Source: a virus
DNA: 38,520 bases
Virus record (IMG/VR): IMGVR_UViG_3300013132_000105
Location: 1-38,520 of that record
Direction: 5' to 3' (one strand)
Within the stretch, counting starts at the first letter, position 1. Every line of letters begins with the position of its first letter. A program made the translations under genes and the position numbers. The notes below the pieces were generated by a model. The model searched no databases. It was given only the letters and a program-made list of their open reading frames with translations, and was not told the DNA's origin. Below, one piece after another: positions 1 through 8,053 of the stretch.

Positions 1-2372
1 GGGTATGCCGTCAATGTCAACGCACCCCCGCCTTGGCCTGTAACCGTAGGTGTCCAAGTCCCCTCCTCATAGTCATCCAGCGTGTTGGCGTTGGACGATG
101 CGTTTTGGGTGGCGGGGAAGGTGATGCCTGCGCCGTCATTGGACGCCGCAGTGTTTAGACCAACACAGCCGTTTTGGTTGACCTCAAACAGGTTGGGTGC
201 GGCGTAAATTGTCCCGCCAGCCGCCTGACGACCAACAGAGAATTTGTCTTGCGTAGATGTGGGGCGAGTAGAGCCATCACCAGCGCGACCACCAATGTCA
301 ATGAACCAAGATGGCAAAGCGGTGTTTGATTGACTCGTTAAGTTGACCTTGTTTGCGCCAATAAGCGTTCCGTTGTAAGAGGTGCTGTTGCCGCCACCGT
401 TGCTAAACAAAGTCCAATACCCGTTACCCGACCGCATCAGCCACTCAGTTTCAGAAGGCGAAGCAATGACAGGATTCCCATCCCCATCCGACAGCACGAT
501 GTAGTTGCTGGCAGTGCGGATGTCGAGGCCACCTTGGTTGCCGTTGTATGGGCCGAGGATGGTGTTTTTGGAGCCGGTGGTGATGAGATAGCCGGAATTG
601 CTACCAATCAGTGTGTTTGAATTTCCCGTGCTTACATCCGCACCAGCATACCGCCCCAAGAATGTATTGGAAGCACCCGTAGAGTTGTATCCGGCATACC
701 AACCAACAAATGTGCCTTCGTTGGAAACGGTGTTGGAATACCCGGCCTGCGAGCCGATAAACACATTCTGCGCTCCAGTCGTGTTTTGGTACCCGGCCTG
801 ATACCCAACGGCAGTGTTGTTAGAGGCTGTGGTGTTGTATGCAAGAGCAAAAGTTCCTACTGCCACATTAGATGAGCCTGACATTCCAGCACCCTCAGAA
901 CCCATATTGGTTGAGCCGACAGAAGTATTATAAGAACCAGTAACAGAATATCCAGATTGATAACCTAGTAAAGTATTTCTTATTCCTGAGTTACTGTTTC
1001 TACCAGCCTGATAACCTAGGAATGTGATGTCTGCACCTGTAGTGTTGCTATACCCTGCCTGATACCCTACCGCTGTGTTGGCAGAGGCGGTGGTGTTGCT
1101 GTTAAGAGCCTGTTGTCCTATGGCTACATTGTATGAGCCCGATGTATTGCTTAGTAAAGCGTTTGTCCCGACAGCAACAGTTTGACCTCCTGTTGTTCCA
1201 GATAAATAAGCATTATCACCAATCGCTACCACGTTTGTTGCGGTAGTAACTGCAAAAGCAGCTTTGTATCCAACTGCGGTATTCTGTCCACTTGTTGCCG
1301 TGTAAAGCGATTGATAACCTACAGCAGTGTTGTTAGAGGCTGTGGAGTTGGTGAAACTTGCAAGGCGACCAATAGCCGTGTTATACGAGCCTGTGGAATT
1401 ATAAAAGGCTGCTGCTACACCCAAAAATACATTCTCTATGCCAGTTGTATTACTATAGCCAGATGCATTACCAATTGACGCATTATTATACCCTGTAGTA
1501 TTAGAGTATAGCGCTTGTCTACCGACAGCCACATTGGCGTAACCAGAGGTATTTGAATATAAAGCCAAAGTACCAAAAGCATCAAGTGCAGTCCCTGTCG
1601 TATTACTATACCCAGCTTGATAACCTACAGCTGTGTTGTATGAAGCTGTGGTGTTACTGTAGAGGGCAGAAGTTCCTACAGCAGTATTGTATGAGCCTGT
1701 TGTATTGTATCTAAATGTAAGGACACCAACACCAGTATTGTTTGAACCTGTGGTATTCAAGAACATTGATGCAGACCCAATAGCAGTATTTAAACCACCA
1801 CTTGTTACTGCATTCAAAGCATTAGCGCCAAAAGCAGAATTATTATCACCAGTGGCTGATGCAACCATTGCAGTTAAACCAACCGCAGTATTCGTACTTA
1901 CCGCACCACCACCCTTACCAACAGTCAAGCCATTGATAGAAGCATCGTTAGCTGTGGTTAAAGTCGTGCCGTTAAAAGTCAAATTAGCACTATCAGCTAA
2001 TAACCCACCTGTAGAGGCAAAGGTAATGCGACCTGATGTTAGGGCAGAGGATGTGATAGCACCGGCACTAAGTGTACCGACACCGGCCATGTTTCCGGTT
2101 GAGTCGGCAATCGTTACCACGGAGTTTTGAATTAATTTGCCAGACGTTGAATCAAACCGAACAATAGCATTGTCGGTGGCAGAAGCTGGGCCAGTTACAT
2201 CACCACCATTGCTGGCAATTAAAATAACATTGCCTCCGCTGTCTTTAGAGTAAAGTTTTTTGTCTGTCACGTTAATGGCAAGCTCGCCTTGTGAAAGATT
2301 GGCAGCCGACGGCACTTGCGATGCAGTTGCGCTGTTGTAAATAATTATTGGCGTGCTTCCGGGCTGTGGCAT
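1..2372 (-). CDS. Tail fibre with YadA-like repeats, C-terminus cut by window edge
   Basis: Reading the minus strand from the ATG at 2372, the frame stays open to base 1, giving about 790 residues without the true C-terminus. The N-terminus (MPQPGSTPIIIYNSAT) leads into a segment around residues 50-80 with RFDSTSGKLIQNSVVTIAD that is nearly repeated in the upstream fibre gene. Residues about 155-610 are 25-30 degenerate repeats of roughly 16 residues, typified by NTAVGYQAGYSNTTG, resembling the beta-roll head of trimeric autotransporters and many phage fibres. Near the edge comes the phage-fibre signature ITFPATQNASSNANTLDDYE followed by EGTWTPTVTG. The start overlaps the upstream stop as TAATG, suggesting coupled translation. 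The product is probably a trimeric receptor-binding or tail-spike protein; a C-terminal chaperone domain could lie beyond the edge. The fibre assignment is firm, the receptor unknown. Confidence 0.85.
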   Translation of the reverse strand, partial: MPQPGSTPIIIYNSATASQVPSAANLSQGELAINVTDKKLYSKDSGGNVILIASNGGDVTGPASATDNAIVRFDSTSGKLIQNSVVTIADSTGNMAGVGTLSAGAITSSALTSGRITFASTGGLLADSANLTFNGTTLTTANDASINGLTVGKGGGAVSTNTAVGLTAMVASATGDNNSAFGANALNAVTSGGLNTAIGSASMFLNTTGSNNTGVGVLTFRYNTTGSYNTAVGTSALYSNTTASYNTAVGYQAGYSNTTGTALDAFGTLALYSNTSGYANVAVGRQALYSNTTGYNNASIGNASGYSNTTGIENVFLGVAAAFYNSTGSYNTAIGRLASFTNSTASNNTAVGYQSLYTATSGQNTAVGYKAAFAVTTATNVVAIGDNAYLSGTTGGQTVAVGTNALLSNTSGSYNVAIGQQALNSNTTASANTAVGYQAGYSNTTGADITFLGYQAGRNSNSGIRNTLLGYQSGYSVTGSYNTSVGSTNMGSEGAGMSGSSNVAVGTFALAYNTTASNNTAVGYQAGYQNTTGAQNVFIGSQAGYSNTVSNEGTFVGWYAGYNSTGASNTFLGRYAGADVSTGNSNTLIGSNSGYLITTGSKNTILGPYNGNQGGLDIRTASNYIVLSDGDGNPVIASPSETEWLMRSGNGYWTLFSNGGGNSTSYNGTLIGANKVNLTSQSNTALPSWFIDIGGRAGDGSTRPTSTQDKFSVGRQAAGGTIYAAPNLFEVNQNGCVGLNTAASNDGAGITFPATQNASSNANTLDDYEEGTWTPTVTGQGGGALTLTAY

Positions 2373-4579
2373 TAGAATGTTCCTCCATTAATACCACTAA
2401 ACGAAGTGGCAGTACAAGTTGTAAATGTTCCTGCGGCAGCAGTTGAACCGCCGATTGTCATATTATTAATTGTTCCAATGCTGGTTGGATTAATTTCTAT
2501 TGAACCAGAGCCTGTAGGATTAATATGGACATGCCCAGTTCCTGTTGGACTAATGTCAATCTGTGCGTTAGTACCGTTCATGTTGGTAGAAACATCTAAT
2601 GTTAGATTGTTACCACCACCTGAACCCCACTGAAGTTGATTAGTGCCACTTGCATTTCTTAATGCACCACCAGCACTACTAACAGCATCAAAATATGGGC
2701 TAACTACTTTTGTAGAAGCGTTTAAACTTGTTACGCCTGTAACTGCACCCGTATCACTTACAGTCACTACGCTGTTTTGTATTAGCTTGCCTGTTGTTGT
2801 ATCAAATCGAGCAATAGCATCGTCAGTAGCGCTAGATGGTCCTACAACATCACCACCTAAACCAGTTGATGTTAATGTGCCACCAGCAAAAGATAAGCCA
2901 GAGCCTACCGTTACATTGCTTGTACCGCCTGTGCCATTGCCGTATAGAATAGATGTGCCTGACGTTGCTGGCGTAGCACCTACATCACTAGCAGTTAAAA
3001 CTACCGTGCCTGTATAACCGTTTACAGAGGTTACAGCGTCAGTGTTGTCGATTTTTTGCCATGCAGTACCGCTGTAAATAGCCCAGTCACCTACCGCCCA
3101 AGATGCAATACCATCTAAGTCAGTAGTACCCGCCACGCTGACTACATAATAATAACCTTGTGTGCCTACGCCACTTGCCAAGGTTGGTGTGTTGGTTGAT
3201 GCATTCCATGTGCCTTGGTACTTCAATGCGCCTAGCACAGCAGCTGGTAATTGGCTTGTGGGAACTGTACCGCCACCATCCAAGGTAGCCACACCGCCGG
3301 CAGCGCCAGCAGTTAGCAATGCAGCAGAACCTAAGCCAGAGACTTGCGTGTTTGAAATAGCAATGTTGGTGTCAGCTAACGCAGTCAACTGACCTTGTGC
3401 GTTGACGGTAGCTGTCAAGGTTTTGCTGGCAGACCCAACAGACGCAGCTGTGACACCAGTGTTAGCAATAGCAACGGTAACAGCAGAAGAGCCGTCATAG
3501 CTTGTGCCTGACAGCCCTGTGCCAATTGTCAAAGCGTTGGTGGCGGTAGCTGTTACAGTGGCAGATCCGCCTAAGCTAACAGTGCTGCCGTTGATTGTTA
3601 TTGCGCTATTAGCTAAGTTAGCGTTACCAATTGCAATTGTTGTATTTGTTACACTTGTTACAACGCCTTTAGAGTTAACTACAAACACCGGAACGCTAGA
3701 GGCTGAACCGTATGTATTGGCTGACACGCCAGACGCAGGCAAATCGGCGTTAACCATTGCACGGAATGTTGTTGGTGCATCAGGACCAGCAGTTGGGCCA
3801 GCATAAAAATAATTAGCCGGTTGGTCGGACACAATTAAAGCAGAGCCCCAGCCTGGTGCACTTGCACCTGCAGAGACCAATACTTGACCCAACGTGCCAA
3901 CGGTAGACAGCTGAATGCCTGATCCATCAGAGTAAGCAATAGCGCCAGCGGCAGGGGAAGTATGCGCAACCCCTGTCCCCCCACTGACCATACCCAGCAC
4001 ACCCGTTGTCTCTATCGCGCTAGCTAAGTTGACAGCAGGGTGAACGTGATCGCCACGGGCAGCTGCAGTCGCAACGCCAGCCGTAGCAGCACCTAACGCC
4101 AATGGCGTAGAGCTTGAGAATACTGCGCTTAATGTGACGTTGGCATTTAATGCACCGCCACCCGTTAAGCCAGTCCCTGCAATAACTTGTCTTGTTACAG
4201 GTACGTAACCTGAAACTGAGAAAGACGTTGTCGTTGCTGCAGTCACGCGACCGTTAGCATCGACAGTCAATATCGGCAATTCTGACGCGCTACCATACAC
4301 ACCTGGTGTCACGCCAGTGTTGTCTAATTGTGTTGAGCCAATGCCGCCTACGGCAACTGAAATGGTGATGTTGGATGCCAATGCCCCACCGCCAGTTAAG
4401 CCTGTGCCGGCAATAACTTGACGTGTGGTTGGGACACCAGACACATCTAAAACAGAATTGACTTGAACTTTATACGTTACGCCATTATTGACGTACATCA
4501 TCCAGCCTGTATCGGATGGAGATGGGTCTTCCGGTAGCTGCAGAATGGACGTTGGGACTAAATTGCTTGGGATGCTCAT
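2372..4579 (-). CDS. Tail fibre / tail structural protein, 735 aa
   Basis: A Gly/Ser/Thr/Val-rich, low-complexity protein with no membrane segment. The repeat TRQVIAGTGLTGGGAL occurs twice near residues 50 and 130, and related SVSGYVP and ALTIGTGLSG stretches follow; such repeats are typical of elongated phage fibre shafts. A segment about 150 residues from the C-terminus (DDAIARFDTTTGKLIQNSVV) is a paralogue of the N-terminal part of the next fibre. Its middle contains ALKYQGTWNAST and GYYYVVSVAGTTDLDGI, a pattern of carbohydrate-interaction or host-range modules in phage fibres. The start forms an ATGA overlap with the upstream zinc-binding gene and the end forms TAATG with the downstream fibre. 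By order it could be the virion-proximal fibre that carries the distal repeat fibre; that is inference. Confidence 0.8.
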   Translation of the reverse strand: MSIPSNLVPTSILQLPEDPSPSDTGWMMYVNNGVTYKVQVNSVLDVSGVPTTRQVIAGTGLTGGGALASNITISVAVGGIGSTQLDNTGVTPGVYGSASELPILTVDANGRVTAATTTSFSVSGYVPVTRQVIAGTGLTGGGALNANVTLSAVFSSSTPLALGAATAGVATAAARGDHVHPAVNLASAIETTGVLGMVSGGTGVAHTSPAAGAIAYSDGSGIQLSTVGTLGQVLVSAGASAPGWGSALIVSDQPANYFYAGPTAGPDAPTTFRAMVNADLPASGVSANTYGSASSVPVFVVNSKGVVTSVTNTTIAIGNANLANSAITINGSTVSLGGSATVTATATNALTIGTGLSGTSYDGSSAVTVAIANTGVTAASVGSASKTLTATVNAQGQLTALADTNIAISNTQVSGLGSAALLTAGAAGGVATLDGGGTVPTSQLPAAVLGALKYQGTWNASTNTPTLASGVGTQGYYYVVSVAGTTDLDGIASWAVGDWAIYSGTAWQKIDNTDAVTSVNGYTGTVVLTASDVGATPATSGTSILYGNGTGGTSNVTVGSGLSFAGGTLTSTGLGGDVVGPSSATDDAIARFDTTTGKLIQNSVVTVSDTGAVTGVTSLNASTKVVSPYFDAVSSAGGALRNASGTNQLQWGSGGGNNLTLDVSTNMNGTNAQIDISPTGTGHVHINPTGSGSIEINPTSIGTINNMTIGGSTAAAGTFTTCTATSFSGINGGTF

Positions 4580-4878
4580 GGCACGAGGTATCCTTCATTG
4601 TTTTCTGTGATAATAAACATGTTGTCTAGCTCGTTAACAACACCTGCAGGACTCGTATTTAATGGCAAATCAGGGCGAACAAACGGCAACACAATTTGAT
4701 CTGGCGCTCTTGGCGCTAATCGATATGGATCGTACTGATCGCTATCAGCCTTGCAAACCATTAAATTTGGGTAGTTTGGGTCTGGATGCAGCTCAGCAAG
4801 TGGGAACTTGCGACTGCACCTAGCACATATACCTATGCCAAGTGTAGGATTACCACGAGTGTCTAAAAAGTGTCCCAT
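4576..4878 (-). CDS. Small zinc-binding phage protein, 100 aa
   Basis: This 100-residue protein has CARC at residues 18-21 and VCKADSD starting near residue 41. The spacing (C-x2-C, about 20 residues, C-x3-D) recalls a rubredoxin/zinc-ribbon-like phage family commonly found beside adaptor and fibre genes. A Pro-rich middle (RAPDQIVLPFVRPDLP) and an acidic C-terminus follow. Both ends overlap neighbours: TAATG with the adaptor gene upstream and ATGA with the fibre gene downstream, so it is translated with the tail module. A structural or assembly role in the tail is likely from position only. The metal is inferred from the cysteines; one ligand may be Asp or His rather than a fourth Cys. Confidence 0.7.
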   Translation of the reverse strand: MGHFLDTRGNPTLGIGICARCSRKFPLAELHPDPNYPNLMVCKADSDQYDPYRLAPRAPDQIVLPFVRPDLPLNTSPAGVVNELDNMFIITENNEGYLVP

Positions 4879-5861
4879 TATCGTGTATACACCCCAATAT
4901 TAGGCGTGATGGTTGTTGGACTGCCATCGTTGTCGCCGTCCCAAGCCGTGCGCAATGCAGTTTCTGCTTTAGCATCTAGAATTGGAATTAAATTCATGTC
5001 TACGGAGTCTGTCTCCATGGCAAGTTTTGAAGCCAATTTGGCCACAATCGCCTCGTACCAACGCTGCGGTATCTCCAACTCTTGCTGCAATGTACCAACG
5101 TCCATGATTTGTCTATGACGCCAAACAATCAATTGTGCAGCCTCAGAAGCCAAGTTTGGTGATGGCCATAGGTGCAAAATAGGCTGATTGATGTCGCGTT
5201 GAAACCAATATGTTGTAGGACGACCTGCAAAAATTTGATTTGACTGCGCTACGTATGAGTCACGGTTAAGCACGCCAAACGGTATTTCGTTAGGTGTATT
5301 GCCCAATGTGATGGTCGTGTAGTTTAACGTGCCTGACGTTGCGGTAATCTTAAAGTATGAATACGCAAGCGCTGGGAATATATCAAACCAAGTTATGGTG
5401 CCTGCAGATCCAACTGGCGTAACGGTATCAACCACCGTCCATGTACTGCCATCGTTTGAAACTGAAAAAGTTAACGGCACTGCAGCCGCACTCCACTCAA
5501 GTCCAACGGTGCTGACAATGGTGCTTGATGAAAAGTTAACTTGGTACGTGGTGGATGTGGTTACTGTTGAGCCAGTAACAGCTTGAAGGTAACGGTAATT
5601 CGCATTCAAAACTTCAACCGTGCCCAACGGCAATGTCACATTGGGTTGACCTTCATAAAATGGGAGGATTAGTTTTTCGATGCACCAAGACGGTGTTTTA
5701 ACGCTTGAAAGCTCAGACAGAAGAAGATACAAAGCATCAGTAGCAATACTTTGCATCTCTGCCGTTACACGCTGGGCAGTCACACGGCAGCGACGATAAG
5801 CGTGGTCAACCACCTTATTTGTGTTAAATACCGTTGTACTTACTGTTCCAGAAAATGCCAT
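4878..5861 (-). CDS. Head-tail adaptor (gp4/gp11-like) with inserted beta domain
   Basis: A 327-residue protein. The start is ATG 5861, five bases after AGGAG (5871-5867); a TTG at 5864 in frame is too close to that site. The N-terminal helical part (residues about 15-65) and the C-terminal part, with LHLWPSPN and the WRHRQIMDVGTLQQELEIPQ region followed by RWYEAIVAKLASKLA, resemble podovirus adaptor proteins that bind the portal and close the packaged head (P22 gp4 / T7 gp11 type). Between them, about residues 95-190, is a beta-rich insert with FSVSNDGSTWTVVDTVTP and YSYFKITATSG that reads like a discoidin (F5/8 type C) carbohydrate-binding fold. That insert is unusual for a plain adaptor. 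Downstream genes are the tail fibres, consistent with a portal-adaptor-fibre order. Confidence 0.7.
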   Translation of the reverse strand: MAFSGTVSTTVFNTNKVVDHAYRRCRVTAQRVTAEMQSIATDALYLLLSELSSVKTPSWCIEKLILPFYEGQPNVTLPLGTVEVLNANYRYLQAVTGSTVTTSTTYQVNFSSSTIVSTVGLEWSAAAVPLTFSVSNDGSTWTVVDTVTPVGSAGTITWFDIFPALAYSYFKITATSGTLNYTTITLGNTPNEIPFGVLNRDSYVAQSNQIFAGRPTTYWFQRDINQPILHLWPSPNLASEAAQLIVWRHRQIMDVGTLQQELEIPQRWYEAIVAKLASKLAMETDSVDMNLIPILDAKAETALRTAWDGDNDGSPTTITPNIGVYTR

Positions 5862-5912
5862 CAAAACTCCTAATCATTGATGGCAGCTGTTTCAGCGTGC
5901 CCATTTTTGTTA

Positions 5913-5941
5913 ATTATGCCTTAAAATCTTTGTATTGAAAA
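5913..5941 (-). promoter_or_regulatory. Putative sigma70-like promoter for adaptor-fibre operon
   Basis: On the minus strand a -35-like TTTTCA (5941-5936) is followed after 17 bases by CATAAT (5918-5913) in the context AAGGCATAAT, the same -10 context as the other promoters in this window. It lies about 50 bases upstream of the adaptor start in the only sizeable gap of this gene group. An inverted repeat AAAACAG / CTGTTTT (5938-5962) overlaps the -35 and the end of the upstream gene, and could be a weak A+T-rich terminator or an operator. The -35 is poorer than at the other sites. Confidence 0.45.
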
Positions 5942-5944
5942 CAG

Positions 5945-6091
5945 TTATTTTTTGGCTGTTTTGGCTGCATCCGCAAAATCTTTTTTTGTAGGTGCGCCTT
6001 TAGATCCAGGCTTTTTCATTTTTTCGCCAGAACCCTCTTCGATTCTTTTACGCTTGGCGTGAATATTGTCGTATAAACCTTGTTTAGCCAT
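5945..6091 (-). CDS. Conserved small basic phage protein, 48 aa
   Basis: The ATG at 6091 gives a 48-residue, Lys-rich protein that begins MAKQGLYDNIHAKRKRIEEG and continues SGEKMKKPGSKGAPTKKDF. I recognise this as a very widespread small phage protein of unknown function, commonly encoded near head genes. An upstream in-frame extension exists, but it would run through the preceding gene and lacks the conserved start, so I reject it. The start overlaps the preceding gene by 8 bases. The composition (about one third Lys/Arg) suggests nucleic-acid or acidic-protein binding, perhaps inside the virion; this is inference. Confidence 0.8.
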   Translation of the reverse strand: MAKQGLYDNIHAKRKRIEEGSGEKMKKPGSKGAPTKKDFADAAKTAKK

Positions 6092-6761
6092 TTTTAACCT
6101 TGCCGCCGCACATAAGCATTGGAATGCGTGGATCACGACCTGCTGCCATCGCTGGACCACGAACAACACGCTTTTGAACCATTTCTTCACGTTGCATGCG
6201 TGGAGTTTCTGTTTTTTCGTGTTTAACCATTGCTGACTTGCTAGGATAACGCTCGCCTGTGGCCTTTTCCATCACACCGCCACCTTTTTTAAGTTTGGTA
6301 AGGGGTTTGCCTGGGTGCTGTGTTTTTTCGTGTTTATGCAGTGATTCTGCAATGAGTTTTTTGTCTTGTTTTAAATCAGCTTTGACGTCTCCACCTTTTG
6401 CATAACCTTTTTTCATGCATCCGCCTTTTTTGAACCCCATTTCGCGTTTAGCAGCATCAGAAGTAGCTTTATCTTCGCGCATGTATTCACGAGCTTCTCG
6501 CATTTTTTGCATTTCTTCTGGAGTCGGAACTGAATCGTCGTATTCACGAGCTCGTTTTTCAGAAGGAGTTTGAGAAGCGCCAGTGATTGTTTTTCTAACA
6601 GCATTTGGAGGAATTTTTGAAACAGCATTTTTTGCAGGAACACGTGCAGCAGGGGTGACAACTTTTATAAGTTGTTTGCGCTCAAACTCTGTAGGACCAG
6701 AAGATCCTGTATAACCAAATGATTTATCAAAACTAAAATCTTTTACATATTTAACTGCCAT
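6084..6761 (-). CDS. Lys/Gly-rich KGG-motif phage protein, 225 aa
   Basis: A strongly basic, poorly structured protein. Its C-terminal half carries repeated Lys-Gly-Gly patches (FKKGGCMKKGYAKGGDVKAD) and a motif block KQDKKLIAESLHKHEKTQ followed by HPGKPLTKLKKGG. A second HEKTETPRMQREE block echoes the first, suggesting internal duplication. Many aquatic phages encode such KGG proteins next to the 48-residue protein that follows here; function unknown. No membrane segment or catalytic motif is visible. The ATG at 6761 has AGGGG upstream (CTAGGGGTATATC). Possible roles are a virion-internal DNA-binding protein or an ejected protein; both are inference. Confidence 0.7.
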   Translation of the reverse strand: MAVKYVKDFSFDKSFGYTGSSGPTEFERKQLIKVVTPAARVPAKNAVSKIPPNAVRKTITGASQTPSEKRAREYDDSVPTPEEMQKMREAREYMREDKATSDAAKREMGFKKGGCMKKGYAKGGDVKADLKQDKKLIAESLHKHEKTQHPGKPLTKLKKGGGVMEKATGERYPSKSAMVKHEKTETPRMQREEMVQKRVVRGPAMAAGRDPRIPMLMCGGKVKNG

Positions 6762-6770
6762 GATATACCC

Positions 6771-7190
6771 CTAGTAAGTAGTTGGGTTAGCGTAAGTTTT
6801 GATGCACTCTAAGATGATTGTGTAGCGATCACCTGAAGAAGCACCTACGGTTGTGAACAACACATCGCCGGTTTTACCTGTGCTTGAGTTGTTTGGAATA
6901 CCGCCAAAGTCTGAAAAGCACATCTTGTACATAACATCAGCAGGAATGGTATCAGCAATCACGTTTGTGTCTGCATCCCATAGAATGTCTACGGCCATGC
7001 CGTATGTTTGTGCCCAGATTTTATTGATTTTTACGCCATTGCAAGCGTGGCCATATGTGTCAGCAGACAATGCTGATACGTCGACTTTAACAACGGCAGA
7101 TTCACCTGTGCCGTCTGAGATATTTGTGAATTTTTGAATGACGAGTCTTTCGCCGTCAAGGATTGTTTGTGTTGTTACTGCATCTGCCAT
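6771..7190 (-). CDS. Virion structural protein, 139 aa
   Basis: A 139-residue protein with N-terminal MADAVTTQTILDGERLVIQK and FTNISDGTGES, then KVDVSAL, NGVKINKIWA and DILWDADTNV. I recognise this pattern as a conserved phage virion protein family usually encoded near capsid genes; it is predicted mostly beta and has no signal peptide. AGGAG stands eight bases before ATG 7190 (TTTAGGAGAACAAAATG). The last 35 bases of the small coiled-coil gene upstream overlap its start, suggesting coupled expression. Head completion, neck or decoration protein are all possible; I cannot decide between them. Confidence 0.65.
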   Translation of the reverse strand: MADAVTTQTILDGERLVIQKFTNISDGTGESAVVKVDVSALSADTYGHACNGVKINKIWAQTYGMAVDILWDADTNVIADTIPADVMYKMCFSDFGGIPNNSSTGKTGDVLFTTVGASSGDRYTIILECIKTYANPTTY

Positions 7191-7350
7191 TTTGTTCTCC
7201 TAAATCAGTAGAGGGTGTTTCTAATCGGTTGATTAACATTTGGTACGCCACGATAGTCGCTTGAGCTTGAATAACAAAGTTATTAGCATTGGTTAATTCT
7301 TGCTCAAGTGACTTAATCTCGGCCACCAAAAAGTCTTTGGTGATTTCCAT
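7156..7350 (-). CDS. Small coiled-coil phage protein, 64 aa
   Basis: A 64-residue protein beginning MEITKDFLVAEIKSLEQELT with a heptad-like Leu/Ile/Val pattern across residues 5-45, so one long helix or coiled coil is likely. Similar small proteins occur in the same place in many phages. No Shine-Dalgarno site is visible; the ATG sits right after the upstream stop (TAATAATG), so reinitiation is the likely way it is translated. Its last 35 bases overlap the next gene. The Asn-rich C-terminus is not conserved-looking. Function unknown. Confidence 0.6.
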   Translation of the reverse strand: MEITKDFLVAEIKSLEQELTNANNFVIQAQATIVAYQMLINRLETPSTDLGEQNGRCSNNTNNP

Positions 7351-7352
7351 TA

Positions 7353-7931
7353 TTACAATGCGGCTGAGCAGAGAATGAAAAAGTCATTACCTGCATCGTC
7401 AACAATTTTAATACCTTTTGTTGCAGTTGCTGTTGTAGTTTGCAACATGGCTGCTGGAAGGTTGATTAAAGTGCCAAGGGTAGTTGCACCAGAGTCTGTC
7501 ACGCGTAAGAACGCAGCAGTGCCTGGAACAGTTACACCTGAGGCAATGTCAGAATCAACTTGGATTGCAGCTAAAGTACCACCTGGAGTTACACCAGAAG
7601 CTACGCCTAAAGTTGCACGCAATGCGTTAGCAGCGCCAGAGATAGTACCGCCGGTGATAACAGACATAGAAATGTGCGCACCATTGATGGTACCTGCGGC
7701 TGCAGCGCCAGCTCCTGATACTTGTGAGAACGCACGTAGTGTTTCACCTGAACCAGTAGATGTGAATATCAAACGATCGTAAACTAAACGAGTGTCGCCT
7801 GAGGCAGCAGAAGTAGTAGCGTACGCTGAGTTAATGTTGCCTGCAGTAGTTACTGCTACAGGCGCTGAAGAAGTACCAGATGTAAAGCCATTTAAGCTAG
7901 TGACTGGACCTGAAAATGTGGTTTGTGACAT
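7353..7931 (-). CDS. Virion structural protein of MSQTTFSGPV type, 192 aa
   Basis: The start is ATG 7931 (MSQTTFSGPVTSLNGF), six bases after AAGGA; an upstream start (MQKGKI) would sit inside the ribosome-binding region. The protein is rich in Ala, Gly and Thr with alternating beta patterns and ends DDAGNDFFILCSAAL, a C-terminal pattern I know from phage head-associated proteins. It has no transmembrane segment. It is the first gene after the capsid terminator and has its own structured leader (7944-7997), so its level is probably set separately from the capsid. A decoration or fibre-like surface protein is likely; the exact role is unproven. Confidence 0.65.
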   Translation of the reverse strand: MSQTTFSGPVTSLNGFTSGTSSAPVAVTTAGNINSAYATTSAASGDTRLVYDRLIFTSTGSGETLRAFSQVSGAGAAAAGTINGAHISMSVITGGTISGAANALRATLGVASGVTPGGTLAAIQVDSDIASGVTVPGTAAFLRVTDSGATTLGTLINLPAAMLQTTTATATKGIKIVDDAGNDFFILCSAAL

Positions 7932-7943
7932 GATTTTTCCTTT

Positions 7944-7997
7944 TTGCACAAGTCGCTTATTAGTCTGTGCAACGTCCGCTGGAACGGTCTAATAAGC
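7944..7997 (-). promoter_or_regulatory. Structured leader with two mutually exclusive hairpins
   Basis: On the minus-strand RNA, arm A1 GCTTATTAG (7997-7989) pairs perfectly with A2 CTAATAAGC (7963-7955). Arm B1 TTGCACA (7972-7966) pairs perfectly with B2 TGTGCAA (7950-7944). The order A1-B1-A2-B2 means the helices cross. The 4-base link between A2 and B2 is short for spanning nine base pairs, so two alternative folds are more likely than one pseudoknot. B2 directly abuts the AAAGGA ribosome-binding site of the gene starting at 7931, so helix B could limit ribosome access and helix A release it. This is direct sequence evidence for the pairings; the regulatory role is inferred. Confidence 0.5.
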
Positions 7998-8022
7998 TAA
8001 ATAATAATTCCAGAATTAAGAA

Positions 8023-8040
8023 GGGAGACCGAAGTCTCCC
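8023..8040 (-). terminator. UUCG hairpin terminator after major capsid gene
   Basis: On the minus strand GGGAGAC pairs with GTCTCCC around the tetraloop TTCG, giving a 7-bp perfect stem with the very stable C(UUCG)G closing arrangement, followed by TTCTTAATT. It lies 14 bases after the capsid stop codon. It can end or reduce transcription after the capsid gene, or protect the capsid mRNA 3' end. The U-tract is short, so partial read-through into the next gene is likely. Confidence 0.8.
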
Positions 8041-8053
8041 AACTTTTTACAAC

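Noticed and set aside
600-1870. Regularly spaced short repeats that might look like a CRISPR array
   Set aside because: They are degenerate, in frame and encode the NTAVGYQAGYSNTTG fibre repeats on the minus strand; there are no constant repeats with unique spacers.
1687-2130. Long plus-strand open frames opposite the fibre genes (also 2643-3017 and 3504-3806)
   Set aside because: They are antisense to well supported fibre genes; Ala/Pro/Val-rich composition is the reverse reading of Gly/Thr/Asn-rich repeats.
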